From Lindgomyces ingoldianus (lineage: Eukaryota > Ascomycota > Dothideomycetes > Pleosporales > Lindgomycetaceae), in NCBI RefSeq assembly GCF_010093535.1, contig NW_022985179.1, forward strand, positions 190,395-254,394: 64,000 nt of DNA, in the 5' to 3' direction. The stretch's first letter is position 1, and every line of letters begins with the position of its first letter. The position numbers were made by a program, and so were the translations under genes. The notes beneath the pieces were generated by a model. The model was not told where the DNA came from. It worked only from the letters and a program-made list of their open reading frames with translations, and did not search any database. Of the stretch, positions 13,253 through 25,490 are shown one piece after another.

Positions 13253-14601
13253 TTTTATAAAATTTTATAGTAATTTAAAGCTAAGTATAGCATTTAAAAT
13301 AATATTATATACAACTTTAATAAAATAAAGTTTATAATAGGCTAAATATCTACTAGAGGAGTTATTATAAGTTTAAAGAGATAAGAATAGCTAAAAGCAG
13401 TCTAGCTAGGTAACTAGAAGTAGACAACAGCTATCTAGGGCATTAATGCTAAAAAGTAGGCTATTTTACCTTTTATTATTTTTTAAAGTAGTAATTACTT
13501 TTTAAACTAGTATAAAAAAATTTACTTTAAATTAAGTTATTATAGTTTTTAAGCGCAGCTAGACTACTAATTAGCTTAATTTAGACTAGTTAAAGCACTT
13601 TAATATGCATATAAAAAAGTGTACTATTAGTAGCTACTATTTACTAGTTATTAATAGCTACAAAAGCTATAACTTACTTTATTTTTAGTAATACTATAAA
13701 AATAATAAGATTATTACTGTTTATAACTATACTTTTTTATTTATTACACTTTTTATAGCTACTTAATATAAGTTATTTTACTTTTTTAAAAAAAAAGTGT
13801 ATAAGTGCTAAGCTAAAAACTTTATACATAACTAAATTACTTATATTATAAAAATAAAGTTTTTACTATACTTTAAAGTAGCTTATAATGCTATAATTAC
13901 TTTTAGTAATATTTAAAAAAAGTTTTAAAGCGCTAGATTAGTTCTTTTTAACTTATAATAAGTTATAAGAAGCTTTAATATAAAGTTACACACTTTATTA
14001 CTACTACTACTTATATATAATAAGCTTTAGTAGTTATAAACTTTAAGTAATACTTTAAAACTTAAGTTATAATTAATACTTATAAAAATAAAAATTTAAA
14101 AGTATATAAATAGTTTACTAACTTTTATAGTTAAAGTGTTTAAAAAAGTTTTAAAAAAAGCAGTAATAATTATATATAAGCTAGTGTTAGTGTAATAAAA
14201 AATTACTAAGCTTTAAGTAGCTAATAAAGCTACTACATAATATAAATTATATAAAAAAAAGTAAATTAAAGTAAAAAAAACTTTAATAATTTAAAAAAGC
14301 TTACACTTAATAGCTCTAAAGAAGTTTAAAGCACATAGTAATAATAAAAAAAGTAAAAAAGTAGGTATAAGCTAAAGTAAGTAAGCTATTCTAAAGGTAA
14401 TATAGATAGTGTAATTAGACTAGGCATAATACATAAATATGTAAGTAAGAAGTAAAAGTAGTATCTAAATAATATTCTAGGCTGTACTGTACTATATAGT
14501 GCTAGAGCTGGTTGTTATAGGCTATAATAGAGTTTGTTAGGGTGTGGTCTTAGCAAAAGTAAGTAACTTAGGTGTGTAAGCAACTCGCCTGTGAAGTACG
14601 T
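13253..14601 (+). mobile_element. Fot1-type transposon, 3' portion, cut by copia B
   Basis: This is the reverse complement of the 3706 to about 5080 part of the Fot1 copy at 3706-5571, ending with the same inverted terminus (AAGTACGT at 14601) followed by TA. Its left edge is exactly the copia LTR start at 13252. The simplest reading is that the copia array inserted into this Fot1 copy and the N-terminal half lies beyond the left window edge. The transposase sense is plus here. Decayed, no open frame. Confidence 0.75.
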
Positions 14602-14938
14602 TAGCTAAAAGAAAAATTCTTACGCATATAGCTTAAGTATATGCTTAATAATTACTTACTTGTTATTATTATTTAACTTTTATAAGTTAGCTATAAAATT
14701 AGCTTATAAAAGTTATCTACTATGTTAGTTATTTATTATCTTTTAAAAGACTTTATATATAGCTGTAGCATGTTACTTTAAAAGTGTTTTATTTTATTTA
14801 AAAGCTTAAAGTATAAGCTGTATTTAATTTTTTTTAGCATGTTTAAGTAGTGTTATTAGAAATGCATTAGTGTAAAAAAAGTTGTTTAGTAAAGTCTTAG
14901 TAAAAGTAAGTAACTTAGGTGTGTAAGTAACTTGCTTA
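14602..14938 (-). mobile_element. Fot1-type transposon fragment (right end)
   Basis: Matches the right-hand part of the 3706-5571 copy (about 5213-5560), same orientation, including the subterminal CTTAG(T/C)AAAAGTAAG block. The preceding Fot1 copy appears to be inserted into it at a TA. The outermost bases of its right end are missing, and the next copy starts after a TA at 14937-14938. Confidence 0.65.
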
Positions 14939-16035
14939 ACGTACTTCACAGGCAAGTTGCTTACACACCTAAGTTGCTTACTTTTGCTAAGACTCTACTA
15001 AACTACTCTTTCTACACTAATGTATTTCTAATAACACTACTTAGACGCGCTAAAAAAATGTTAGATACAGCTTACACTCTACGCTTTTAAATAAGATATA
15101 AAACTCTTAAAAAATATACTATAGCTATGTATAAAGTCTTTTAAAAGATAATAAATAACTATAGCACTAAATAACCTTTATAAGCTAATTCTACAGCTAA
15201 TTATAAAAGCTAGGTAATAAAAAGAAGTAAGTAATTATTAAGACTATACTTAAGCTATATGTGTAAGAATTTTTCTTTTAAATAGCATTTATAGCTAATA
15301 TAGCTAATTCTTTGCGCACTAAGTGTAATTTAGGCTATATTAGCATAAACTAGCCTAGTATGTTTAGAAAGTGTTATTTAGACCTTAAAGTAATGTTTAC
15401 ACGTAGTATAACTATAAAAGAGCTTTTTATAAAAGTCTTAAAGTAATTTAAAGCAGGTTTAGCCTTATAAAAAATATTAAAGCTAAGTATAGCATCTAGA
15501 AGAATAATAGGTATAACTTTAGTAAAATAGGCTTTATTATAAGCTAAATATCTATTAACTATACTTACACTTAAAACTTTACTTTAAGCTTTAAATAACA
15601 CTTTATAAACATACTAGGCTAGTTTATGCTAATATAGCCTAGATTACACTTAGCGCGCAAAAAATTAGCTATATTCACTATAAATGCTATTTAAGAGAAA
15701 AATCTTTACACATATAGCTTAAGTATAGTTTTAATAATTACCTGCTTTTTTTTATTACTTAGCTTTTATAAGTTAGCTATAAAATTAGCTTATAAAAGTT
15801 ATTTAGTGCTATAGTTATTTATTTTTTTTTAAGAAACTCTATATATAGCTGCAGCATATTTCTTTAAAAGTTTTATGTTTTATTTAAAAGCATAAAGTAT
15901 AAGCTATATCTAACATTTTTTTAGCATGTCTAAGTAGTATTGTTAGAAATGCATTAGTATAAAAAAAGTAGTTTAGTAGGGTTTTAGCAAAAGTAAGCAA
16001 CTTGCGTGTGTAAGCAACTTGCCTGTAAAGTACGT
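14939..16035 (-). mobile_element. Fot1-type transposon, internally deleted copy
   Basis: A 1097-bp element with inverted ends ACGTACTTCACAGG... and ...AAGTACGT and TA on both sides (14937-14938, 16036-16037). It shares blocks with the 1866-bp copy but lacks several hundred bases of the transposase region. Decayed by RIP-type changes. Size and ends fit a non-autonomous derivative. Confidence 0.75.
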
Positions 16036-16297
16036 TATAGTATATGTTATTAAGTTTTAAAATAAGTGTAGTCTTAAAAACTCTATAAATTACTATAGTA
16101 AGTTAAATACTTAAAAAGCTAAAAGTTAATTAGTAGATGTAGTATTAATTAAAGTACAAAGTGCTAAAACTTTGTTAGAGTAGACTGTTTACTTGTGTAG
16201 ACTACTTGCTTGTGAAATACGTTATTTAAATAACGCCTAATAGCTACACTAATAGATTTTTTTAGTTAAATAGAACCTTATGTTTCTGTCACAGTTA
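16036..16297. other. AT-rich transition zone with a third type of Fot-like end
   Basis: No gene. Near 16180-16223 the sequence ends in a repeated GTAGACT(A/G)-type motif and then AATACGT followed by TA. This has the layout of the Fot1-type termini with a different internal motif. AT-rich decay stops here and GC-normal sequence begins. Confidence 0.35.
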
Positions 16298-16406
16298 TGT
16301 TACAGCTATCTAGCCCCTGAGTACCCTAAGGGCTTGGCACGGGGTATGTAGGCTCCTCACCCTCCGTACCTCTGCCTCCGACCCTGAGGTTTACTCTCTC
16401 GTTACA
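16298..16406. repeat. possible LTR fragment
   Basis: Starts TGTTAC and ends GTTACA, followed directly by a pyrimidine run (TCCCCCCC) that would be a polypurine tract read on the minus strand. No matching target duplication and no second copy are visible, so this is only a suggestion. Confidence 0.3.
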
Positions 16407-17095
16407 TCCCCCCCTATCCTGCATTCCTTCTCTGTGCCTCGTGCTTCCTGCTCTATACCTCTCGCAGTTTCAAGCTTATGGCGTGGCAGCTGCAGTAACT
16501 TACCAACACATTCTAATCCTCTAACTTATATACCTAATACCTACCAGCAATGATTAAGGTGTTGCACTAGGCTTAATATTTAATGTGTTGCAAATGGACA
16601 AGCAGAGAAGGTCAGCAATTACCTAATTGACTCCTCGCACTCTCATATGCCCTCTATCCATGAGCCTTCCAATTCACCGTGCGATACGATATGTTGTAGT
16701 TATTCCAAAACTCTGCTAGAGAGTCGACCTACCCGCCCATTCTCATCCTTTCTTATGTTCTGGTCCTTTAATATCCCTCTTACGAGCTCAAAATGTAGAT
16801 TCAGCTGTGCTCTGCCGTTGTCGAGGACAAGCTTGCTAAGATCTCGAGCTTGTTCTTTCATTAACTTCGACAGACTATAGTAGAGTCAGACACGAAAGAA
16901 CTCATGTTAAAAAGTGAAGCAATATTAACCACGCGTACGCAACAGAGAGGTCCTACACGAGATAGAGTGAGTGCGGGGTTTTCCTTACTACTGGACTGGA
17001 AAGCTACAATTGGCATTCCTTAAATTTTAGGTGTGAAAATCACACCTGCTCACAGAGTCAGCGCTTGTTGCATCGGCCATGCCTGGCCGCACCTA
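16407..17095. other. GC-normal stretch without a supported gene
   Basis: Only a short unsupported frame (16647-16880) exists; I see no motif, RNA gene or repeat. It is the left shoulder of the gene island. Confidence 0.4.
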
Positions 17096-17103
17096 TGTGG
17101 CAC

Positions 17104-18000
17104 CAGCGCTTCCAACCGTACGTACTACGACTCAGAAAAGTGAATAGTTACGGTCACGTGAGCTGTACAAACGTAAGAGGACTGTTAATTGTAACGTACA
17201 ACTAAGAGAGGTCCCCTTACAGTCTGTAATAAGTCTTAGAAAGTTAATTTTTCCTAGTAATATAAGACCTAATTAGACATCTATAGGCAAGCGTTAGGAG
17301 GGCGTTTAAGGGGGCGTTTTTAAGTAACAATTAGTAAAAACTCTGTTGTGTGCTACAAGTAAGGACGCGTTAGAGAGAGGGGCTAGGGTATTAGATTTTA
17401 TGTAAACAGTTAACTTTTTACTTTTAAGTTATAATTTACTATTCTCTCTCTTTACTAGTAATTGCTTGTATAAAAGGCAGCAGAAAACTTTAAAGTTGCA
17501 GTAATATTAGAACTTTTATTAAGAAGATTTGCTATAGCTAAGAATAACAGCCCCTTGTTTGCAGATCCTCTTACATAGTAAATAAAAGTAGGACGTTTCT
17601 CCTACCCTACAGTCTTAAAATCGCCCTTAATTTCCTCTTTATCTTATGTACATCCTGTAACTGCGTGAGAACCTTTTCTAGTAAGAGAAGAACTTGCCAC
17701 TTTAATAGGAACTTCCTTTCTAGAGAGATAATTAAGGCTTTTTAATTATAAAAGAACTAGCTCTACTAGAGGGTAATTTACTCTAAGCTCTTAGCTTTTT
17801 TAGATTATATTTATTTTAACATTATATTATAACTTCTACTAAGTTGTTAAGCTGTATCCTTAAAGGATTCTTAATTATTATAGTTAAGACTTATAAGTAG
17901 TCCTTACGTTAATTATATAGTAAAAATGTACTAAGAAAGTTAGACGTAATGTCCTAGATTTAGTCAAGTTGAATTGTATTACGTACGGTTGGAAGCGCTG
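17104..18000. mobile_element. hAT-like non-autonomous element (short copy)
   Basis: This 897-bp element has inverted termini starting CAGCGCTTCCAACC and ending with the complement, flanked by a perfect 8-bp duplication TGTGGCAC (17096-17103 and 18001-18008). An 8-bp TSD and CAG-starting ends are typical of hAT transposons. Its left 200 bp or so match the reverse complement of the right end of the 3270-bp element at 20311-23580, so it is a deletion derivative in the opposite orientation. No coding potential. Mixed GC ends and an AT-rich decayed middle. Confidence 0.85.
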
Positions 18001-18008
18001 TGTGGCAC

Positions 18009-20302
18009 CAGAACACACCCTCACTAGACGCTGCAGTTGAGTATGCCAAGGAGACCGCAATTAAGCAGACGAAATGCGCATGGGTCGAGCAGTCAAAGAA
18101 GTGTGATTGTTCCAGCTAGCGGATTTACGGCAGAACGCTTGAAGGAACGAGTTGGGGATGACAGCGGAGCAGAAGGCATTGCAAAGTCATTGAGCTTTGA
18201 AATAACATTTGGCTGAGGAGGCATGCGATATGCGATGGCGAACAGCAATGAAGATAATTCGATATAGCTCAGAGAGCTACACAACCGCAATTATATTCAC
18301 TGAACGCTTTTCACACCAAATAACGGAACAAACGTGCACTAGCATGGTTCCTGAGGCACTTCAAGTACCTCTATTAAGTTTCTGTCTTTGGTATACTGTA
18401 CGCTCCGGCCCGCCGTTCGTGTCGAACGATGGGGACACTGCTAGAATGCTTTGCAAACATCACCCCGGAAGCCAGAAAGAGAAGAAAAAAACTTATGCAA
18501 AGGGTGAGAATGGCAGTTAGGACTCCTACGAAGTCGGCCGGCAAGATTTTGAATAGAACCCGTGCGGGAGGAAAGGTTACATGATCTCATGCTAGGCCTT
18601 ATCAGCCCTAGGTCGATTTCAGTAAAGTCCAAGCCACAAGCTGCAGAGCATTTTTACAATCCAGGGAGGATTGACTAGGATTGGGTGAGGAGTATAGCTA
18701 GAGAGATATCTGGTGTTGTAGATCCCGATTTCCAGACAGATGCTACTAGAAACCTCGTGCATCTTAATCAGAGTTAAGGTGGGATTCGAAATCACAGCAT
18801 CGAGGGTCATTTCGCGTTTGGGCTGGCCAATAGTCAGACTTCGGCAAACATGTGGAGTCGATTGGACTGGCGGTGGAGAGGCCTTGTTTTGAGAATTGTA
18901 AGCACTACAAGTTTCTTGAGATGGGTACATATACAGAGGGGCTGAACTTGAGAGATAAGGGAAGCTCTCCTGAGCCTGCTTGGGCCAACCTGATCCCACC
19001 CTAAGCCACCCTAAGCCGTCATTGAAAGGACGAAATCCAGGCCTATCTGTTTGTAGGGGTGGCCTAGGTTTATACATTCCAACGCAACTAAGGCGCAGTT
19101 CCAGTCCCCTCAGAACTCAGGTATTCCTGTCGTTCATTCTAATCATTATGGCTTTATCCATGTGGGGCACCAGCCTCATCACACTCTAGGATCTGATCAC
19201 GACGTACAAAATCTCTCTCAAATTTCAATCAAATTCTTCGCGATCTTAGAATGGCCCCCATACGAAACGCTTGGATATCTTCCTCATCCCCATCATACTG
19301 CGGTCGAATTTCTCCCTTTAGCTCTCCAATATTCGTCTTTGACTCCTCATAATCCCCATTTCGGACCCACACTTCCTCGGTCATATTACAGACTCTCATC
19401 TGCCACTGCCCTGCAACTACGCTCATCTTCAGCCAGCCGGCTTCATTCTCTGCAAACCCATTCTATCTCAGTTTAATCAAACTGTACCGGACACTTAATA
19501 TCCTCAACATCGGGTAAGCGTTCTCAGAACGGGGTTGCGCGTACAATAGCTCCTTTAGGGTTATGAGATTGCCTTCTCACTGAAGGCCAGTCCTATCCAC
19601 GAGCATCGGCCGACCGAGATGAAGGAGTTCATCGAATACGCGAGGCTAGCCAGTGGCGAGAAGCTATTGCTGGATGAATATGACTGCCAATCGAGGCAGC
19701 AGGTGCGGTATTAATACCAGGGAGCATTCTAAAAGCTTGAGGTAATACTCTAGGCATTGAAGTCCCAGTCCAATCGTTGGGGGGGAAGTCGGGCTCCATC
19801 GGGTTTCCATAACTCTGTGCCCAGTCTATCTCTTTTTGTGCATTGATTGAAGATGTTCAACGTGATTTTCGCATGGTCCTCGACCTAAATTCAGTCTCGC
19901 TCCTCTACTGTACCAGAATATATTGTCGGCAATAGGACCAATACAAAATCGATTTGCTGCTGCAGTAGGTCCTCCTGTGCACAGCGGAGCTTGTATACCA
20001 GATAGAAAGTCCTTCTTGAAGTACAAACTCCCTGTGGCGGTGAAAGGAAACTGGAAAAAAAAAAAAATCAAGTTCAACGAAGCTATGCACAAGTCTTCGC
20101 ATCTCAATGTCTTGGAGGTTCACCCATCTGGATGCGAGGTTGACTCTGGGGCATTTCTCTATCAGGATGTATTTGGCACTAACAGGATTCTCTACCGTTG
20201 TGGAGTAGCTATATGCTTCCGGGACAGGTATGCCTTCAACTGAAGGAACACAAGGTTGTCAGGTTCGCTAGCGGTGGCGAAATTCTCTTGTCAGGCTATG
20301 TG
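18009..20302. other. GC-normal sequence between the two hAT-like elements, no supported gene
   Basis: Several short frames on both strands overlap each other, and none has a recognisable motif. A run of A (about 20055-20068) and general loss of reading frame suggest degraded host sequence. The last part, from about 20191, may belong to the broken adenylating-enzyme-like gene listed separately. Confidence 0.4.
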
Positions 20303-20310
20303 GTACGGGA

Positions 20311-23300
20311 CAGCGTTCCCAACCGTACGTAATACGTTTTAACTTGCTGTTTTTTAGGCTGTAACTTCTTAGTTTGTTAGTACGTTGTAACATAAAAGGA
20401 GAATTTAAATCTACTTACAGGGCGTAACTGTTATAGCTTATAATCCTCCTATGTTTTAACAGCTTATAAGACGTTACAGTATATATAGTCTACTAAGTCC
20501 CTTATTTTACTGTAAATATAACCTTACTAGAGCTAGTTTTTCTATAGTTAAAAAGCCTTAATTATTAAGCTAAAAAGCTTATTTTTATTATAAGTAATAG
20601 TTTTTTTACTTTTAAAAAAGAACCTTTTATAATTATAGCTTATAAAAGAAATAAATAAGAAGTTAAAAGTAATTTTATATAGTATAAAGTAAAAAAGTTA
20701 TCTAACTTGTTTTTACTAAGTAAAAGAGTTAGTAAATAAAGGGCTATTATTATTAGCTATAGTAACATCTTTATAGTAGCTGTTATAGTACTACTGTAAC
20801 TTTATTGTTTTCTACTACTTTTTATATAAGCAGCTGCTAGTAAGGAGGCTTATATTAATAAAAAAAAGTCTTTTTAAAGCTTTTATTATAATAGTTGCTA
20901 CTAAGTAACTTATGTTGTGTAGGCTTTTAAGTAATGTTATTATTATTAGCTTTAGCCTTAGCCTTTATATTAATATACTTTTAAAAAATAGCTTTTATTA
21001 AAGCCTTAGCTTTTTTATACTATATAAAGTGCTTTTTTTAGTAGTCTTTAAACTAAATAAAATAAAGTTAGAAGTTTAAAATTATTACTATATAGTAATA
21101 AAATATAAGTAGCTTAATAATAAACTTTTTTTAGTATATAAGTAACTTTTTTATGCTAAATGCTATGCTAGATTTAAGGTAGTAATTATTACTTTTACCT
21201 TTAAGTTTATTACCTATACATAAAAGCTTAGTATAAAGGTGTTATAAGTTAATAATAGATATTTAGAAAGAGCTATAAAAGCTATTACCTTTAAAGTGTT
21301 TTATTATAAAGTAAAAGACTTTAAAAAACTTATAAAAGTAATTAACTTTTTTTTATTTATTTTTAGTAATAACTTTAGTAAAAGTAAAATTACTAGAAAT
21401 AGTAAAGTTTATAAAGTTATTATTAGTGCTTTTTTACTTATATATAAACTTAGTAATAGTGTCTTTAAGCTTAAAACAGCAAAAAAGCATAAAATAAACA
21501 CTATACTAGCATACACTGCTATCTTATATAAGATTAAGTGTTCTAAAGCTCTAGAAAAAGTTGTTGTTATTAAAAGTAGCCTAAAAAGTTATAAAAGCTT
21601 TTTATTATTTATATAATGCTAGCACTATGTTTATAAAATTATAAAGTTTTTTAATAACTTTATAGTAGTAATAAAGGCTAAATTATTTTTAAGAAGCTAC
21701 TTAAGTAAAGTTTACTTTAAAAGTGCTTATTTTTTTACTATAAATAACTACTTTTACTACTAGCTAGATTATATAGCTAGCGCAGCGTATACAGTGCTTA
21801 GAGGTAAGGGGCATATTAAGATGTTAAGTAAAGGTAAAGATAGTTTTATTATTATTATTTAACATATTATTAGCTACTAAATAATATAATTTTAATATAA
21901 TTTTAAAGTTATTAATAACTTTAATAATTTCTAGCACTTAATTTACTCTAGTATAGTTGCTATATAGGTTGCAAAAGCTAATTAGAACATTATAGTATTA
22001 GTAGTTAACATCTACATAGTATTATTAGTTAGTGTTTAGTTTAATAAAAAATGCTAAGATGCTAAACTAATAAGCTAAAGTACACTTACTAATAAAGTGT
22101 AACACTACACTTAGAAAGAAAAAGTAGTTTAAAGAAGTTTATATATTAACACTTAATATAATTTTACTTTAGGCTATTTTTAGCATTATTTAAATCTCCT
22201 GCTTCTGCTGCGTATATCCCTGCTACATGTAAGATAAATATGTAGTGTTAGATACTAGAAAGGTAGTAAAAAAATTAGCTTTATTTTAGGTAATAATTGT
22301 AAGGCCGGATGTCCCAGAACGGGCCAGTATGGCCTCACCTGACCTGTTTGGAGGTCGTATGACCTGTGCTTCGTATATAAGCATGAATCCTGACAAGCGA
22401 AGCTTGGCAGCGATTCGTCTCTCTTACAATACACTCCTATCTTTCTCTGAAAGCTTGCTCTTAGTGCTATCTGTGCTACTTACTATCCTATCTTTACAAT
22501 AATGCTTTAAAGTTTTACTAATAATGCTGTATAAAAAAAATATTATAAAGTATTACTTAGTTAATAACTACTACTTATAAAGCTTTCTTTTACTAAATAC
22601 TATAAAAAATAATATATAATAAGCCTATAACTTTATAAGCTACTTTAAATAGACTTAAAAAGATTTTTAGCTTATTAAGTAAAAAAGCACTTTTACTTTC
22701 TTTACTAATATCTATCTAGTGCTTCTTTTTAAGGTAGTAGATAATATAAGTATAACTATTAACTTTTTTTACCTTTTTATAATTGCCTTTAGTGTAGCAC
22801 CTCCTGTAAAGCTATAACTTTATTCTAAAGGTGTTTTTTTTATTATTATACACTAAATTAGCTTTATAAAGCTATATTTAGAATAACTAATAATTACTAT
22901 ATAATTAGCTTTTATGCTTTACCTAGTATTTAAGCTTTTTTAGCCTTAACTTTTTATTTCTTATTTAGACATTATTTTACTTAATAGTAAATAATACTTT
23001 ATTATTAAAAGTAAAGTTATCTAGGTACTCCTTTCTAAAGGCTAAGAGACTATTAGATAGCGTGCTATTATAAAAAAAAACTAAAAACTTTAATAATAAA
23101 AACTTTAATTAAGCAAGTTAATAAAAACTAGCGTAATAAGTAACCTTAGTTTAGTAAAAAAAAGCTAGCTTAAAAGAATCTTTAAAATAAGGCTATACAC
23201 CTGCTATACTAGAGAAACTAGGATATTTAGCTTATAATAAGTAAGTTTATAAGCAATTATAATTTTTAACTAAAATTATAAAATTCTACGCTTTAATCCC

Positions 23301-23580
23301 CTTCTTTACTAGCTTTTTAATTATTATATAAACTATAGAGTTTTTACTTAATTATTACTTTAAAAACATAACTTTAAACACTTTTCTAACGCGTCCTTAT
23401 AGCTGTCTAATAAGACCTTATATTACTAGGAAATATTGTCTCTCTAAGACGTATTATGGTCTGTAATGGGAGCTGGCTCCTACGTACGTTACGGCTCACA
23501 CTCCTCCTACGTTTCAACGGCTCACGTGACTGCTACGTTCACGTATCTACGAGTCGTAGTACGTACGGTTGGGAACGCTG
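20311..23580. mobile_element. hAT-like element (long copy)
   Basis: This 3270-bp element has inverted ends (CAGCGTTCCCAACC...) and a perfect 8-bp duplication GTACGGGA (20303-20310 and 23581-23588). The interior is AT-rich and RIP-decayed, while about 120 bp at the right end and a shorter part of the left end stay GC-rich. One frame of 106 codons survives on the plus strand (21296-21616), but I cannot assign it to a hAT transposase. The superfamily call rests on TSD length and termini only. The length would suit a once-autonomous copy. A solo LTR is nested at 22298-22498. Confidence 0.8.
22298..22498. mobile_element. solo LTR nested in the hAT-like element
   Basis: A 201-bp segment from TGTAAGGCCGG to TCTTTACA, flanked by a perfect 5-bp duplication ATAAT (22293-22297 and 22499-22503). 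It carries a TATATAAG box near 22373-22380. Unlike the surrounding element it has normal base composition with CpGs intact, so it arrived after the host element decayed or escaped RIP. Confidence 0.85.
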
Positions 23581-23856
23581 GTACGGGACCTTAGCGACCA
23601 CCTCGAAGCCGTCCTGGAATACCCGGACAAAGACTCGATTGAAACCTCCCTTGACCAGGTTTTTCATACTGGCGACCTTGCCATATTTGTTGCTAACGGG
23701 GGCTTCAGCTGCACGTTGCAGAGCTTCGACATTGAACAAAACATGACGTTCCTTCAACTTGACTTCTTCGTTAAACAGATATCAGCCAGAAGTATACGAG
23801 AGACGCGTTATCAGAGGTATATACGTAGTCAAAGGTCAGTTAGCAATCTTCCATAA

Positions 23857-25490
23857 GCTATGTCCAAGCACCACTCACCCATTCCACATGCTAAAGAGTG
23901 GGGTGCTTTTCGTGGTTTGAAGGTTGACAGTTATCCTCGAGCTGCGAGGCGAATGGGGGGATATTGGAGAGGACATATACGCGGGAAACTGGTCGGGAAA
24001 TGCATTCTGTTGACATTATCGAGGCGATTGTTGTCAAGGTGGCCAGGACGAGGTGACGGTGACGCGTGGTAATTGAGGCTGCGAGAAGCTTGGGTCCTGA
24101 ATGACGCCTGCTGACTTTTGGAGCATTGAGGCAGGGTGTGTGGGTAGAAGTGCATTGCCTGAGAGCAGGTGGAATTCTTTGTGATTCTCATGACAATGTC
24201 GGATCCAGTCTCTGGCATACCACAGGATGTGTGCTGCTCTTGTAATTGAAGGCACACTGGTTTTTAGATGGGTCTGTCTTGGGCCTGTAGAAAGCTATTG
24301 GAGGCTGAGCGCACATAGATTTTCACTTCAAGGTGGGGCACTCCATGGAATAAGAGAAAGGCTAAGAAAGCAACCCAAACCCAGAGTTGAAAGCAGAGAC
24401 GAGGTCAAAAAGGTGCATTCTTTTGTCCTTGCAAATGGATATCTTTTTTTGGCCAACAAATTACACATAGCAAGCAAGTGGTGGCCTGTCCGGCCCTACC
24501 AATACGTTCAACTCGCTAGCAGTAACTTTAGAGGCGTATGCTTTTTCATTCCAAAGAGAGAGGGGTGATAACAAGAAGTCACCATCGAACTCGCTGGGCT
24601 CTCGAATGATTTGAAACCCGACCTTTCGAATTCGAAGGCCGTCTAGATCGACTTGGGCTTGAATATGATCTGGGACATTGAGGTTATGGCGTCACCCGGG
24701 TAAATGAAAATCCAAACGCCTCTGGTGAGGCAGAGCACAGCGATAATTCTGGAAGGCTGAATCCAGTCTCTCTCGCCAGCTCAGGGCAATGTAACACTCA
24801 TCTTTAGCACCGTTCAAATGAAACACGGCCAAAGTCGATACAGGCGAGTGTTAATTTTCTACTCACTCCAGGAGACCTGAGAGGAGATATGTTCGTTAGG
24901 TGGCGTCTGCTCAGGGGGAAAGATGGTGTTGCCGGTGCCGCAAAGCCGTCCTTGTCCGCGATCAGCCATGATAACAGGTAGAGAATCATATTGGCGGCAA
25001 AATGGTGACAAAGTGGGTTGAGGACGGTGAGCGTCGAGGGTGCCCGGTAGACAAGGAAGTTGCGCATACCAAGGCTGGGAAGCTGCGATGATGGGTTTTC
25101 TTGGCACTGTCAGTTTATTGGCAGGGAAATGCCAACAAATGCTCGAGTCCACTCACAGACGAGTGTTCAGAGGGTATATTGTCCCTTTAGTTCATGGCTG
25201 GGATCGGATGCGAGTCTCATATGATACATACATGTGTTCAGTCTCGCAGTGTACAGATAGCAGGGTACAATGAGACCTTGCTTCATAGAAAGTCAAACTT
25301 CCCTCTATTCCGACCCAATCCATATTCCTTCCCTTCTTATGGGCCTCCCTACATTTCCTTGGCCCTCGCCAGCAACTAGCCTTCACTGTCGGGCTTCGGA
25401 AAGGATCTTGGCGCTTTACAAGGCATTACCGGGGGCGTTGTTGGAGAAGCATAAGATCCTATTTCCCTTCTCCCAGCTCCACTCAGATCT
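23857..25490. other. intergenic region, no supported gene
   Basis: Short overlapping frames on both strands (for example 23931-24257, 24227-24568, 24859-25152) lack recognisable domains and consistent coding signal. No tRNA or repeat was seen. It includes the presumed 3' flank of NOP16. Confidence 0.4.

Larger units (their letters stand above)
20250..23856 (+). pseudogene. fragment resembling an AMP-binding (adenylation) enzyme, split by the hAT-like element
   Basis: If the 20311-23580 element and one copy of its 8-bp TSD are removed, the two flanks join in one open frame. That frame reads through GGEILLSGYVV, similar to the A6 block of adenylate-forming enzymes (GEI.. ..G), and about 30 residues later FHTGDLA, similar to the A7 block (Y/F-x-TGDL). 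It then runs to a stop near 23856. The expected A8 block and the catalytic Lys region downstream are not seen, and no upstream A3 core was found. This is therefore a small remnant at best. The family call rests on two short motifs with roughly correct spacing and may be wrong. Confidence 0.3.

Noticed and set aside
16647..16880. 77-codon plus-strand frame
   Set aside because: No recognisable motif, no upstream or downstream exons, and close to transposon remains.
18619..19077. 152-codon minus-strand frame
   Set aside because: Low-complexity Pro/Ser-rich reading with no domain; frames on the opposite strand overlap it equally well.
21296..21616. 106-codon open frame within the long hAT-like element
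   Set aside because: AT-rich Lys/Ile/Phe-rich reading of a RIP-decayed region. It may be a transposase remnant, but I could not match it to a hAT domain, so no separate gene is claimed.
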